Notes: generated by a model from the sequence alone, not told the origin. Positions 33,598-45,146 are shown, numbered from the stretch's first letter. The stretch is 64,000 nucleotides of DNA from Inia geoffrensis (GCA_036417435.1 CM070905.1:62885092-62949091), one strand, 5' to 3'. Numbers and translations: made by a program.

Positions 33598-35155
33598 ATA
33601 TGGTCGTAGTTTCTGTCATGCCTGGGAGTGGAAAGCAAAATCATGCTGATGCTGTTCCTGACAGTCAGTCCCATTCGTGGAGGGAATAGTTAGAGCTAAT
33701 GACATGGAAATTGTTCTGACACTGCACAATCAGCCTTCTTAATGCTCCAAAGCTTAGCATTTACTAGTTTATCCCCTTAAGTTTGGCTGGAAGCTCTATT
33801 TATTGATTATTTCCCTTGTAGCCAGAGTGTTCTAAGTGAAAGAGACAGTAAGAAAAAAGAAGGAAAGGCCTTTTCTTTACACTCTCCTAAAATGTAATCT
33901 ATCAGAGTCAATGAGCATGGGAAGTTCATTTTCAAAGAATAAACCTTCCTGTTTCATCCATGATCACTCAGGATCTTATCTTGGCTCGCCATGTGATGGA
34001 TAATCCACCATCTCAGCTGTCTCTGTGAAGCAGGACAAATCTGATTAAGGGATTGTGCCCTTTGAACTAGGAGATTTTAGTTGTCACCAGGGTTATGTTA
34101 TGGGATTTTATGTCTCCTAAATAACATGGGGACAACTGTTAGCTTGCTTGGAAGAATGTCTCCTTCTGAGCCTTCTGTAACAGCCATGGAAGGAAGTGCC
34201 TTTTAAATTACTTGAAGTTTTAACCCTATATATAGCTCTGGCTATTTCAACACTGCTGAATGAAGGGTAGAGTTCAAACCTAGTACTTTGCTGATATAAA
34301 AGATGGCAGCGGGTAAGTAAATGATAAATGATCAGACTGCCTTATGCTTTGACTTTGCTTACTGCTGTTCCCAGAACCTTATATTCTCCTGGAATATTTG
34401 TCTGTGCTATGTGAAGAAAGAACATTTTGTCCTGATAGAATGAAGGATCAGCTCAGGCTAATTTGCCTTGAGCAGAATCTGGACAGTAGAATAAACTTCC
34501 TCGTTATATGACGACAGTATGTTTTCCCACCTTGACCTGGAGTTAGTGTCCACTTTGGGGATTAGAGGAAAATTAGTTGCCTATTTTCAACTCACTGAGG
34601 TGAGCAACATAATAAAATGCCCATATATATGCAATCAGAAAGATTATATGGTCAAGGAAACTCTCCAGTGAGGTCAAGGTCCACTTTTTGGCTTAAGAAC
34701 GAGAGTCTGGAAGAAGCTACTTCTGTTCAGATGAGATCCTCATACGTGCAAGAAAGTGAACTCTTCCTCTCTTTTAAGTTGAGAGAATTTTCTGCATGTT
34801 TGAGGCAATAGGAGTAACATGGGGATACTGCTGGATAAGATCAGCAGGGTGGGGCATTTAATCCTAATCTTGTTGGCTTAAATAAGAGTGAGAATCCAAA
34901 AGTTAAATGAAGGAAAGCATAGGGAGTAGTTAGTTGATTTTAAAAGTATTTTCCTGTTCGGGCCATACCTATGTATCCTAGATTTTTTACTGTCTCCGAT
35001 TTTGGAGGCCCTAACTGAGAATCAGGTGGTCAGCAAGCTCATAGGAGGTATGTATTGGCCCAACTTTGTTTTCTAATTCCTTCTTGAATTTTCACAGCAG
35101 AATAAAATTTTTAGCACACAAGTATAATTTCTCTAGGTAGATATTTATTTCTGCA
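33598..35155. other. No gene seen; unique sequence
   Basis: No gene or repeat family recognised over about 1.5 kb. The section 33930-34120 (GGATCTTATCTTGGCTCGCC, AATCCACCATCTCAGCTGTC) is repeat-free and could be conserved non-coding DNA. Confidence 0.4.
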
Positions 35156-35159
35156 AAGA

Positions 35160-35315
35160 GGAGAAGGAACTAATATTTCTTGAATACACAGAATGTGTTA
35201 AACGCTGTGATAAACACTTTTACATGTATTACTCAGTTTTCCTCTCTTTGTATCAAATTGTGAGGCAGGTATTATTTTTTCCATTTTATTTCTGAGGGAG
35301 CTGGGATTTAAACTT
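35160..35315 (-). repeat. MIR SINE
   Basis: Minus-strand MIR: GGAACTAATATTTCTTGAAT, AACACTTTTACATGTATTAC, GTGAGGCAGGTATTATTTTT, GGGAGCTGGGATTTAAAC. Confidence 0.7.
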
Positions 35316-35319
35316 ATTT

Positions 35320-35465
35320 GTTGTGCAACCTTAACTGACGTCTGTGAACCTCAGTTTCTTATTTGTTGAATGAGGCTAATAATACCTTCTTCATAGATAT
35401 TTAACAATACAATGCGTATAGAGTTAAGATCACACATAGTAAAGATTTCAGAAAATGGTTGCTTT
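35320..35465 (+). repeat. MIR SINE fragment
   Basis: Plus-strand MIR core and 3' part directly after the minus-strand copy: TGTGCAACCTTAACTGACG, CCTCAGTTTCTTATTTGTTG, GGCTAATAATACCTTCTTC. Confidence 0.65.
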
Positions 35466-35724
35466 GAATTTTGTTTTACTATCGTTACAAGTATATTTCC
35501 TCCCCAAATACCTTGACAAGGCAAATAAAATGCAGTCAGTCATCTAAATGGTGATCTTTGAGAAGTGCCGGTTCAATCAAGTCGACAGAATTATCTTGAG
35601 CTTAAATCACTGAATTAACTGTTCTTGTTCTAGGCGTACATAATTTCATGGGTGAATCTACATATGAGATGCAACTAATTTAATGGTTCAGCTTTTATGG
35701 GCACATGGTAATACTTTGTGGTGG

Positions 35725-35890
35725 TGAGAATATGGTCCTTGGAATCAGAGAGACCTGTTCAAATCTCAGGGCCACGTCCTGACCATACCTTCACTGAAAG
35801 CTGTCTCCTTGGTTAAGTTTGCACTTTTATTTCCTCATATGTAAAATGGGGATAGTATAGATTTTTGTGAGGTTTAAAAAGGGATGTTAA
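35725..35890 (+). repeat. MIR SINE
   Basis: Plus-strand MIR: CTTGGAATCAGAGAGACCTG, TTCAAATCTCAGGGCCACG, TTTCCTCATATGTAAAATGG, GGGATAGTATAG. Confidence 0.8.
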
Positions 35891-35919
35891 AATAGAAGTC
35901 TCACGTAGACATCATGCAT

Positions 35920-36398
35920 TTTTCAGGGTTCTCCAGAGAAACAGAACCAATCAAATATTTATCTGTCTATCTATGTATCTGTCATCTATCTATTTATCTG
36001 TCTATCTATACATATCTATCGAGATTGGCTTACAGATATATTTATTTTAAGGAATTGGCTCACATGGTTGGGGGACTGGCAAGTCTGAAGTTTGCAGGTT
36101 AGGCCACCAGGCTAGAATTTCATGCAAGGGCTGATGTTGCGGTCTTGAGTCCAGAGGCAGTCTGGAGGCAGAATTCCTTCCTTCTCTGGAAACCTTAGTC
36201 TTTCCCTTAAGACTTTCAACTGATTAGATGAGGCCTACCCACATTATGAGAGTGATCTTCTTTATTCAAAGTCTACTGATAGAAATGTCAGTCATATCCA
36301 AAAAGTATCTCCACCACAACATTGAGACTGACGTCTGACCAAACAATTGGACATCATAATCTAGCCAAGTTGACACATAACATTAACCATTACACATA
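35920..36398 (-). mobile_element. ERVL/MaLR-type LTR
   Basis: Minus-strand LTR of about 480 bp. The plus strand starts GGGTTCTCCAGAGAAACAGA (the reversed 3' end) and runs to CCAAGTTGACACATAACATT (the reversed 5' end). A minus-strand AATAAA lies at about 36041-36049 (TTATTTTAAGGAATTGGCT on the plus strand). A TATC-type repeat has grown beside the poly(A) region. Widespread mammalian family, exact subfamily not fixed; no internal retroviral part beside it. Confidence 0.65.
35957..36022. repeat. (TATC)n microsatellite
   Basis: Imperfect TATC/TGTC/TATT units next to the poly(A) region of the LTR. Confidence 0.85.
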
Positions 36399-36932
36399 AC
36401 AATATAATGGATAAAAAATTCCAAAGCTGGTTTTACCTAGGTTGAATTCATAGAAGCAATAATCAGGAACAAATTCCCTACTTTTCTAGCCTTTGTCACA
36501 CTCTGAAAATATGAAAGGGTCTGGGGAGAAGGAAGAGGAGTCAAGATTTGTGAAGAGATGAAATTGAAGAGAGGTATGGTGTATTGTGCACCTGTACCCT
36601 CCCTTACCCCAGGGATGTGGGGTGCATATTACCTCCTTTGCCTCAAGCTTCGTGAGAGATTTCCGTAGGTCTACTTGGAAAACCTGAAGCGTGTCCCTTG
36701 CAGTTGGGAGAAGACCTAGAGGACCAGGGTTTACACATGCATGAGGGTGGTAGCATGGCTTATGGCTGCCATGGGGTTGGTGTGTATTCCTGGAATTTGT
36801 TAGGCAGGGTTTGTGGTGTTGTTTCTGGTGAACCACGGGAGAGAGAGCTAACATGGGTGATCGCGTGTCTCTCCAATAAGGCCTGCTGAAGGGACCAAGG
36901 GATCCTGAGGCAAGAATCCAGAGGGTCAGCAC
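36399..36932. other. Unassigned stretch with a long minus-strand frame
   Basis: A minus-strand open frame of 173 codons (36486-37007) covers this stretch. Its N-terminal 20-odd codons read into the CHR SINE at 36943-37114, so at least the start is not original. The rest has no domain, membrane segment or motif that I recognise. Probably a chance frame. Confidence 0.4.
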
Positions 36933-36942
36933 TAGATTTCTA

Positions 36943-37114
36943 AGGACTTTTCTGGTGGTCCAGTGGCTAAGACTCCACACTTCCAATGCAGGGGGCCCAG
37001 GTTCCATCCCTGGTCAGGGAGCTAGATCCCACATGCTGCAACTAAGAGTTCGCATGCCGCAGCTAAGGCCCCGGCACAGCCAAATAAATAAATATTTTTT
37101 AAAAACCCAAACAT
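36943..37114 (+). mobile_element. CHR-1-type SINE
   Basis: Plus strand: head GGACTTTTCTGGTGGTCCAG, B-box-like GGTTCCATCCC, and an AATAAATAAAT tail. Target duplication TAGATTTCTA (36933-36942 and 37115-37124). Mutated B box and head; moderately old. Confidence 0.88.
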
Positions 37115-37124
37115 TAGATTTCTA

Positions 37125-37698
37125 GAGGCTGAGGAAGGAGTAGGTGGCAGTTAATTAGAATAGAAATATATCAGCTAACTTGCAGCCTTGAGATTCTCCC
37201 AGGAACCCATTAGAGCTCCCACTATAGAGTCAGCTTCAAACTCTTCCTGACCAAGAGCATGTGAAGGCTGTTACAGCAGTACCAGTTCATGTAAGGTCTT
37301 TCTTCACCCCTTGTCCCTCTTCACCCTTTGTCTCTCTTTTCTCTACCTCCATGAGACACCCTTCAACAACCACAGAAGGGCTGGTATTCATGGTGGGGAG
37401 CACAGGGCAGAGAAATCCCCAAACCAGCCATGCCCCTCTTTCCCACTCTGCTGTCTTCCAGCCTGAGAGAGCCTGAAGAGGAAGAGGGGAGATGTTTTAA
37501 TATCAAATTAAGTTCAGAGTTTTGATTAATATGATAGACTAGACATTCTACTTTCTGAATTAAGATTGTTTATAATTTAGAGCAATTGTATTTGCAATCT
37601 AAAAGAACCCAACAGAGAGCAGAAAAGCCTTTTGACTTGTTCAAGTTTTCATTTAGGGTCATGGGGAGATGAAAGAGAATTGTGTCTTGAGTACCCGA
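37125..37698. other. No gene seen
   Basis: No gene or repeat recognised; the plus-strand frame 37261-37476 lacks motifs. Confidence 0.4.
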
Positions 37699-37873
37699 CA
37701 AGTGGTTCTCAACGTGTGGTTCACCAGACCCTCCACATCAGTGTTGCCTGAGAACATGTTAGAAATGCCACCCTCCCCCTCAGCCTACTGACTCAGAAAC
37801 TCCAGGCAGTGGGGTTCAGCAATCTCAAGCCCTTCAGGTGATTATGTTGCAGGCTAAGCCTTGAGAACACTTG
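37699..37873 (-). mobile_element. MER5A-like hAT transposon
   Basis: Non-autonomous hAT-Charlie element, about 175 bp, with inverted ends CAAGTGGTTCTCAACG and TTGAGAACACTTG. The inside follows MER5A in minus orientation (CATGTTAGAAATGCCACC, CTACTGACTCAGAAACTCC, TCAGGTGATTATGTTGC). No coding capacity. Confidence 0.85.
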
Positions 37874-39310
37874 TCGTAGAACAATGTCTGACAGCAGCGC
37901 AAGAAAAATTTATTGCCCTCCCACCATGCTCAAATAAATCTAGTTAATGACCAAGGCCTCTCTCAATATATGTAAAGGAGATATGTAAATAACAAAAGAT
38001 TTAACCTGTTTCCTTATAGTTGTAACATTACAGCTGACATTTCCTCTTCTGTAGGAGATAATCATCCCTGCTCTTCTTATTTTGTGAAAATATTGCATCA
38101 AATGAGCTAATGTATTTGAAAATGCTTTTTAAACCATGAAGCACCGTACATATGCAGGTTATTATTAGAAGTACCTTATTTACATGGACATCAGTTTCAT
38201 TTTGAAAGTGATATCCTTGGGGTTTGCTGATCATTTAGCTTTCATTATCATACCTGTCAACCAGCTCCTACCACTAACTAATAAGGTATGAAGCAGAAGA
38301 GCCAAATGAGGGGAGAAATTGGTCAAATTATGACTAAATACTTTAATTTCAGTGAGAAAAAATAGAGTTGATGGATTTTGTCAAGGCTGAGATTGGGTAT
38401 TTAGAGTAATTTAATGACTACTGGTTTATCAATATCCCTGCTTTTCCCCCTCACTTTTGAAAATGTTTCTGCCTACCATATAGACCCAACCTTGGGTGAG
38501 GTTAATAACATTTGCAAACCAAAAGCAATTTAAGGATAATACTGACTGTTTCTGAAATTTCCATTTGTGGAAAATCCTTTCCAAGTTGAAAATAGTCTCT
38601 CACTTTGCTTGTTCTTATTGGAACAATCTCTTTTTCAGTTCTTTTGGGGAATTAGAGCACAATGAAATTTTTGCCTTTTTAGATACTGATAATTTTATGT
38701 CATGAACTTCAGTATTGCTAGCAGTCAATGATCATACTATTCTGAGGAGCTATTAAGTGCCAAGTCCTAGGGGAAGATATCAAATGTGAAACTGTTCCAA
38801 GTCATTCTCAGAGCTTAGTTAGATAGAGCAATAAGATGTAGACCCAGGAAAGGGTCTTTGACTCTTTTGACTGTGATGTCACTCAAAAGAGTTGTATGAA
38901 CAAATAGAGTCTAGGTTAGGGTCAGGTAGATAATGCTTGTGTGTGGGTGGCTTCACTGAGAATTGGGGATTTCATCTTTGATCAGATGGTATATATTTGT
39001 TTAACATGAGAGTATAAAGTTTGGCAGTTGGCATTCCCGCAGTTTGGACTTGGGAATATTTAGCATGAAGTGAACAGATTCTACATACTGTAAACCTCAT
39101 ATCAGACAAGATGAGGCAAGATGAGGCAGTAATGCTAGTGGGAACCCTCGCTCCAGGTGCCTGGGTGATGATTAATGGTGTGAGACAGCAAGTATCTTTG
39201 AGCTGCTGTGCCAGTGGAGGATTCTTTTTCATTTCCTACATCAAGTAGGAAGAGACCATTTGTATGGAAGGGGCTTAAAAACCTTCTCATCACCACTACA
39301 AAAAAGAACA
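37874..39310. other. No gene seen; unique sequence
   Basis: No recognised gene or repeat. A 10 bp direct repeat (GATGAGGCAA/GATGAGGCAG) lies at about 39109-39129. Confidence 0.45.
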
Positions 39311-39317
39311 AGTTGGG

Positions 39318-39540
39318 TTTTTTTGTTTGTTTGTTTGTTTGTTTTTTGCGGTACGCGGGCCTCTCACTGCTGTGGCCCCTCCCGTTGCGGAGCACAGGCT
39401 CCGGACGCGCAGGCTCAGCGACCATGGCCCACGGGCCCAGCCGCTCCGCGGCATGTGGGATCCTCCCGGACCGGTGCACGAACCCGTGGTCCCCTGCATC
39501 GGCAGGCAGACTCTCAACCACTGCGCCACCAGGGAAGCCC
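39318..39540 (-). mobile_element. CHR SINE, subgroup B (inner of a pair)
   Basis: Minus-strand CHR element; body from GCGGTACGCGGG at 39348 to CACCAGGGAAGCCC at 39540. The T/TTTG-rich stretch 39318-39347 is shared between its own tail and that of the neighbour. TGTTTGTTTGTT before the body and again at 39541-39552 looks like a target duplication, so this copy probably inserted into the tail of the next SINE. The 180- to 189-codon frames that span the pair are artefacts of two GC-rich SINEs. Confidence 0.92.
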
Positions 39541-39761
39541 TGTTTGTTTGTTTTGTTGTTTTTTTTTTGCGGTGTGTGGGCCTCTCACTGTTGTGGCCTC
39601 TCCCGTTGCGGAGCACAGGCTCTGGACGCGCAGGCTCACGCGGCCACGGCTTACGGGCCCAGCTGCTCCGCGGCATGTGGGATCTTCCCGGACCGCGGCA
39701 CGAACCCGTGTCCCCTGCATCGGCAGGCGGACTCTCAACCACTGCACCACCAGGGGAGCCC
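39541..39761 (-). mobile_element. CHR SINE (outer of a pair)
   Basis: Minus-strand CHR element; TTTG-rich tail at 39541-39568, body GCGGTGTGTGGG at 39569, head CACCAGGGGAGCCC ending at 39761. Differs from its neighbour (TGTGGG for CGCGGG, an extra CG in CTCACGCGGCC), so the two did not arise by a recent tandem duplication. Confidence 0.92.
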
Positions 39762-41019
39762 TTATGCTGTTGTTTGAGCATAAGAATTTTCCTGCCAGCT
39801 GAGACCACTCAGACAGAAAGACCAGGAGACCCCCAGCCAAGACAGTCTTCTACAGCCACTCCCTAGATTCACAGCAAACAGCCATTGCTCCAAGACTGTA
39901 CTTTCAGCAAGTGCTCAGGCAAAGACCAAGACTTGGTAATAAGGGCCCTTGATGCAAACAGCAGAGATCTCAACTGAGCTTCACCAGCCCACAAAGGCCT
40001 GTTTTGAAGATCAGCAAGAATGAGACTTGGATTTGGCTTAAGTTACTTACAGTTTGGTTTACTATTGATCTACTAAAAGAAGCAGTGTAAAGATAGGAGT
40101 GTAAATGAGAGAGTGGGTACAGTACCTTCCCAGGCCTCTCAGGTCTGCACAGAGATAGATACCCCCAAGTTCTGTGATTGATACTAATGCCTGGTGAAAA
40201 ACTAGGTCAGAACAGCAAAAGCTGGGCTCCTTATACTGCTGGGCTGGGGCAAGGCCCAGTCAGGCCTCAAAGGTCTGTCTATTTTGGGGGTCTTTACTCT
40301 CCATGCCATAGTTGAACACTTGTGAGTGTGGGCCTGTACAGCTGGCCTAGGCATGGCTTCCACACCACCCTGGACTTCATTCACAGGAGAGGGAAGGGCT
40401 GAAGCAGCAAAGAGACTCATTCTGTAGTCTCCGTTGTTACAGGTGATCTCCACTTCCCTCACAAGGAAGAACCACAGATGGAGAGAAAACCGTCTTCATG
40501 TCCTTTACAATTTGCTTTGTGTGAAGTTAGTGAACTATAAAATAAAATGAATAATGTTTTCATAATAGAATGTGGGTTCCAACATTCTGAACAAATTTTT
40601 CTGTCATTTTTATATATTTGTGAGTTAAAATACTGTATCCAGGCATTGTTATGTGCAGACTTGCACTGGCGGAAGTTTCCTGATCACCAGGGTCAAGATT
40701 CTGCAACCAAAACGGGTCAAAACAAGGCAAGGCTTTCTTTGGTGCCTGGGTGTGCATGGACTTAAAAAGATAGCAGAAGGCTCAGATGACAGAAAGCTCA
40801 GTGTTCTGGAAATGTGGACTTAAGCAGTGGTCATTCTTGCATTTTAAATCTCAGTTTCTCTTCAACAGCATCAAATGCCACCTGTCAAATAGCCCCTGAT
40901 GGTAACAGCATTGAATCAAGCATTTGAATTTCTTTATTTATGGTTTCTCTTGAAAACTGATGACTGATTGATTCGTAGATCCTGATTGGGAAGGTTTTAA
41001 GTTTGTTGAACTGGGCAGA
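39762..41019. other. No gene seen; unique sequence
   Basis: No gene or repeat named. Short overlapping frames on both strands at 40547-40765 without motifs. Confidence 0.45.
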
Positions 41020-41220
41020 GGCAGGGTAGCAGACACAGATCTTTAGGATCTAACTGCTTGAGTTTGAATCCCAGCCTGGCATTTCCTAGCTGTGTGACCT
41101 GGGGCAGGTTGATCCAGACATGGTAGCTGCGTTATTTGGCTGTTGTAAGGATTAAATGAATTGCTGGGTTTTGAAGTTTATAACAGTGCCTGACATGTAA
41201 GTGTTTGCTATTATTATTTT
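41020..41220 (+). repeat. MIR SINE
   Basis: Well preserved plus-strand MIR: TGCTTGAGTTTGAATCCCAG, TAGCTGTGTGACCTGGGGCA, GTAAGGATTAAATGAATTGC, ACAGTGCCTGACATGTAAGT. The CTCATCTGTAAAATGGGG block is missing. Confidence 0.87.
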
Positions 41221-41489
41221 CAAACACAAGCCTCCTCTTTTGTGAAGGGCACAGTATAGTCTAGACTGCTCAGTTTTGCCTGCTGCTGTAATATAGAATT
41301 TTTGAAAGGAACTTGTTTCTTAACTAGAATGGTAATAACACTGTCTGTAACCATTGGAACCAGCTGGTGCATTATCTGTAATCTTGATAGCAAAATACAA
41401 ACATAGTTTACTTTCTTAGCCTCACCTTTCACAGGATCATAAAATTTTAATGCAGACTTTCTCCACTTGGACCTCTTCATTTTTCAGGC

Positions 41490-41585
41490 ATATGACCAAA
41501 GGTTAAGCAAGTAGGTGGTGGTCCCCTAGCTTGTAGTTACAGAGTCGGAATTTGATTACTAGTCTTTATACTCTTAGCTCTAAGA
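41490..41585 (-). repeat. MIR SINE fragment
   Basis: Minus-strand MIR part: AAAGGTTAAGCAAGTAGGTG, CTAGCTTGTAGTTACAGAGT, GGAATTTGATTACTAG. Confidence 0.6.
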
Positions 41586-42255
41586 AGTCTCCAATAAAAC
41601 ATAATGTTCAAAGATAGATGCCATAGATGAGGTCTCTGTAACCCTAATCTTGAAAGATCCGGCCTGGGATCATGGAAGCTGTCTTATTAAATCCTTTAAT
41701 GATACTTGTTTTTGAGTTGGGATCTTCAGCATGTTTTTGTTTTTTGCTTTTAGAGCTTTGAAAAATCTGTCAGCCATCACAAATATGAGTTTTGTCATCT
41801 GGCTCTTTCAAGGACTAAGGATCTGTCATTTCTAAATTTAATAATATAATGTGGCTATCAGTTCTCACCATTGAACTGAAGTTGGGCTTTTCATGTGCAC
41901 AATGCAAAAACGAGAAACTGTAATTTGTTATTGAGTATTGAAATGGCAAATGATCAGTTTCCGGAAGCTTTTAGGAGTTGTGCTATATAAGATACGACTG
42001 CGAAACAAGGAGGCTGAGTGCCTGAGAGCAGTGATGATCGTACCCAGCCGTGCAGTCCCTGGCACCCAGGACCTTCTAGAACCTAGATTTCTGGGCCCAT
42101 TTAAACCCTTGGAATTAGGATATCTAGCAGATGGAAAAAAATTATACAGTGACTCCCAAATGACACATTAAAACAGTCTTGAAACTCTGGAGTTGTATTT
42201 CAAATATTAGAATCAAAGTACTTGGGCACTGGTAGGAATTTAATGTAACATCCAG
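41586..42255. other. No gene seen
   Basis: Unique sequence; the plus-strand frame 41938-42171 (77 codons) has no recognised motif. Confidence 0.4.
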
Positions 42256-42480
42256 TTCAATTGTACATTTTATAGATGAAGAAAATAACATTGTGGGTGG
42301 CTTAGAGGTTTTAGGATCATAGAGGTTTAGAGGAGGAAGAAAGCTCATAGATGACCTGATACACAATTAACATTTTAGAGATGAAGAAACTGAGAACCAG
42401 AAGGGCTGTGTGACTGGCCCTAGGTCACAGTCAGAGCAGCAAGCTGAGATCTCTCAGAGCTCCCATCACAGAGATAAGGT
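42256..42480 (-). repeat. MIR-related repeat(s)
   Basis: Two similar minus-strand words, ACATTTTATAGATGAAGAAA (42266) and ACATTTTAGAGATGAAGAAA (42371), followed by GGCCCTAGGTCACAGTCAGA. Either two MIR-type copies or one with a local duplication. Confidence 0.55.
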
Positions 42481-42724
42481 AGCTCTAAAGGGACGTATAC
42501 AAGGTCCTTCCAAGGCTGTGCACACCAGTGGTGGAGACAGGAATCAGAGGGTAAGGCCCAAGACCTATATACCCCTCAAGTTGGCCTGTGTGCATCTCTT
42601 AAACTTGTCTGGCCATATTTCACCTTTAGAGAAAAAATTAACTCAAGATGTCATTTGAGATTGGATCAGTCTTAATCATCGTTGTTGGGAGTTAATACAG
42701 TGGAGGGCATAAAAAAACATTTGG

Positions 42725-42895
42725 CTGGAAACTGGGAGATCTGAGATCTGTTCCTACATCTGTCATTAATTGCACTGCAGGATTGTAGGTAAGTCATTTG
42801 ACTTCTAACTTCCGTTTCCCTATCTCAGAAATTATAGGATAATATCTTCCCTAAATACTTTACGGGATCATTATGAATATAAAATTTTAAAAAAT
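42725..42895 (+). repeat. MIR SINE
   Basis: Plus-strand MIR: CTGGGAGATCTGAGATCTG, TGTAGGTAAGTCATTTGACT, CCCTATCTCAGAAATTATAG, GGATCATTATGAATATAAAA. Confidence 0.65.
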
Positions 42896-43317
42896 ATGTA
42901 GGAAAGTACATTAAAAAGAATAATATATTATACATGTTAATCTTGTTATATGGGAAGCCATTTAAATAGAAATAATTTTTACGAAATAGGGAGATGTTAG
43001 TAAACTTAAGTTTAATTTATCATTCAGCCACTGTTAACATTGCCCACCAACTAAAACACTAAAATATATATGCTTCCACTATATACTTGTTTTTAACATC
43101 ACTTATTTAATGTAAATGCCTAGTTTTTACCTAGTATGACAGGCAATAGGTTTTATTGCACTAAACATGTTTAATGGCAAGAGCCATAAGTAAAAAAGAA
43201 GGAAAGCAAATAGTTTTTCTTTTCCCAAGGATACCAGGTCAGAGGGGACACTTATAGGATGCTAGATCTAAAACTATACTTATTCCTTTCTTTCCTGGCC
43301 CTCATATTAAAAGATTA
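42896..43317. other. No gene seen
   Basis: AT-rich stretch, possibly with a decayed LINE piece around 43010-43120; nothing firm. Confidence 0.35.
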
Positions 43318-44205
43318 ATGTAACAAATACTTTAAAAGTGCTTATTATGTACAAGGCACTGTTTTATACTTAACAAATAGGATTTTATTAATCCCCCCTA
43401 CATCAGTGAGGGCTCCACCAGGAGACAGAAACCACACAGTAATTTGAATAGTGAAAGTAAAATATAAAGCATTAATAAGCATAACAAGGGATTGAAGTAA
43501 TGAGGAATTGGCTAGTAAGAAGTGAAGAGAACTGTAAAAAATATAGGATTAGCAAATACAGGAACTGCCACTACCCTCAGGCTAAGATGGAGCTCCCAAG
43601 GTAGAAATAAACCTGAAAATGGATCCCCCTACCCGTAATTAAGATTCAGACCCCACTGAAGAGGGTGTGGCCGTGGCACACTGGGTAGCGGAGGAAATGC
43701 CAGGTGGAACAGGTGGAACCTGCTCAGAACTCATCCTCTGGGGTGCCGGTTCTGCTGCACACTGCAGAAGCTGGGTGCTGGAAGACTCATTCCCTGCAAA
43801 AGCCGGATACTTGAAAGACTGCAAGCTGCGGGAGCCTGCTGAATGAGACAAGCTGGCACTGGGAGGGAAACCCCTTCCTCCTCCAGTGTCTCTCCGTTGC
43901 TCTCTAATGACGGTGCTTAGCATCATGCCAACTGGCAAAGGAGAAATGTTTAAAGGGCCCATCTCCATTTGTGCAGAGCAGGCAACGAAGGTTGAATTTG
44001 GAGCTTTGAGGAAATAAATTAATAATTGGAACACCTTTCAATAGTTTTGTGAACTAGGTACTACTATTATCCCCATTTTACAGAGGTAGAAACTGAGACA
44101 CAGAAAGGTAAAACAACTTGCCCAAGGAGGGTCACATGGGTAGTAAGTGACAGAGCCAAGATTTGAACCCTTGCAGTTTGGCTCTGGCACTTACTCTGAA
44201 TTACT
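43318..44205 (-). repeat. MIR SINE split by an LTR
   Basis: Left piece 43318-43402 (TGCTTATTATGTACAAGGCA) and right piece 44034-44205 (ACTATTATCCCCATTTTACA, CTTGCCCAAGGAGGGTCACA, TTTGAACCCTTGCAGTTTGG) are parts of one minus-strand MIR. The LTR at 43403-44033 lies between them. Confidence 0.75.
43403..44033 (-). mobile_element. ERVL-type LTR inserted in a MIR
   Basis: About 630 bp minus-strand LTR-like block. The plus strand opens GAGGGCTCCACCAGGAGACA, as reversed 3' ends of ERVL-class LTRs do, and continues with AGGGAAACCCCTTCCTCCTC and GGCAAAGGAGAAATGTTTAA, words I associate with an old mammalian LTR family whose name I cannot fix. The 131-codon minus-strand frame inside (43639-44034) is not a gene. 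Confidence 0.55.
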
Positions 44206-44639
44206 CCCCTACGGAGCCTCTGTGTTACTTTCTCGCCTGTGATGCACGGTCAGCATTATCTCCTGGCTTCACGTGCAAGCCTCACTACTGTCCAATTTGA
44301 TGATATAATGTCATTACATAAAATCCTTAAACTTTAGCACAAAGTTGTTACTATTCTCCTGTTTGTTTTCCATGTTTCTCCAATTTTTTCTAAAATTATG
44401 TATATCCAAATCAAACCACAGATCTACTCCCTTACTCCCTTTTAACATTTCTTGTTGTATATGAAGGAGACAATGTGAAGGGGCAGTCTGTGGATTCTCT
44501 ATATCTATGCATTTCTATATCTCTTTTCTGCTTTCCATCTCACTACACTAGTACAGACCCATAGTACCTCTTACTTGATTGTGAACATGGCCCGCCTACC
44601 AGTACATCTGTTGCCAATGAGAGGTCTGGTTCACCTTGA
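44206..44639. other. No gene seen
   Basis: Short unique stretch between MIR and L2; no gene or RNA. Confidence 0.4.
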
Positions 44640-45140
44640 ACATCATCACTGTGTTAGCCTTCATGAAGAGCAGCTCGGGTCATATCACCACCCTCCTCCA
44701 TAATCTCCAGTGGTCCCTCAGGCTCTACCCTATTAAAGCACATTCCCTCAGTTTAGACTCCAGAGCCCTCTATGTCATAATCCTGACTTAATGGCTTTCC
44801 AGCCCTAGCTCTCCTCACTTCTACTAGCACTGATCTGCCTGCCTAGCTGAAGTGAATATTCAGTGTTCCTCCAACTTTGTTTCCTGCCACCATCCTTTGT
44901 TTCAGGCATGCATTTTGCTGGAAGCTTTTCTCCCCAGTGGCATGTGTCCAATTCCACCTCATCTCAGAAACAAATCCTTCCACAAAGCCTTTCCTATTTT
45001 CAAGTAATCTTTTTCTCCTTTAAAGCTCCAGGGTGCTATGTTTTTTTCATATAGCTTTTTAAGATAGCAATATTGTTCTTGACTTCTACCCTATTATTAG
45101 ATCACAAGTTCCTTGAAGGCAGGGCAATATTTTACTAACT
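44640..45140 (+). mobile_element. L2 LINE 3' part
   Basis: Plus-strand L2, about 500 bp: CATATCACCACCCTCCTCCA, CCAGTGGTCCCTCAGGCTC, CCTTCCACAAAGCCTTTCCT, and the end AGATCACAAGTTCCTTGAAG GCAGGGC. Diverged; the frame 44863-45054 is a fragment without intact coding. Confidence 0.8.
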
Positions 45141-45146
45141 TTTCTT

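Noticed and set aside
39208..39866. Overlapping open frames of 179-189 codons on the plus strand and 170 on the minus strand
   Set aside because: All lie in two GC-rich CHR SINEs; the same peptide words recur in every CHR copy of the window, so these are repeat translations.
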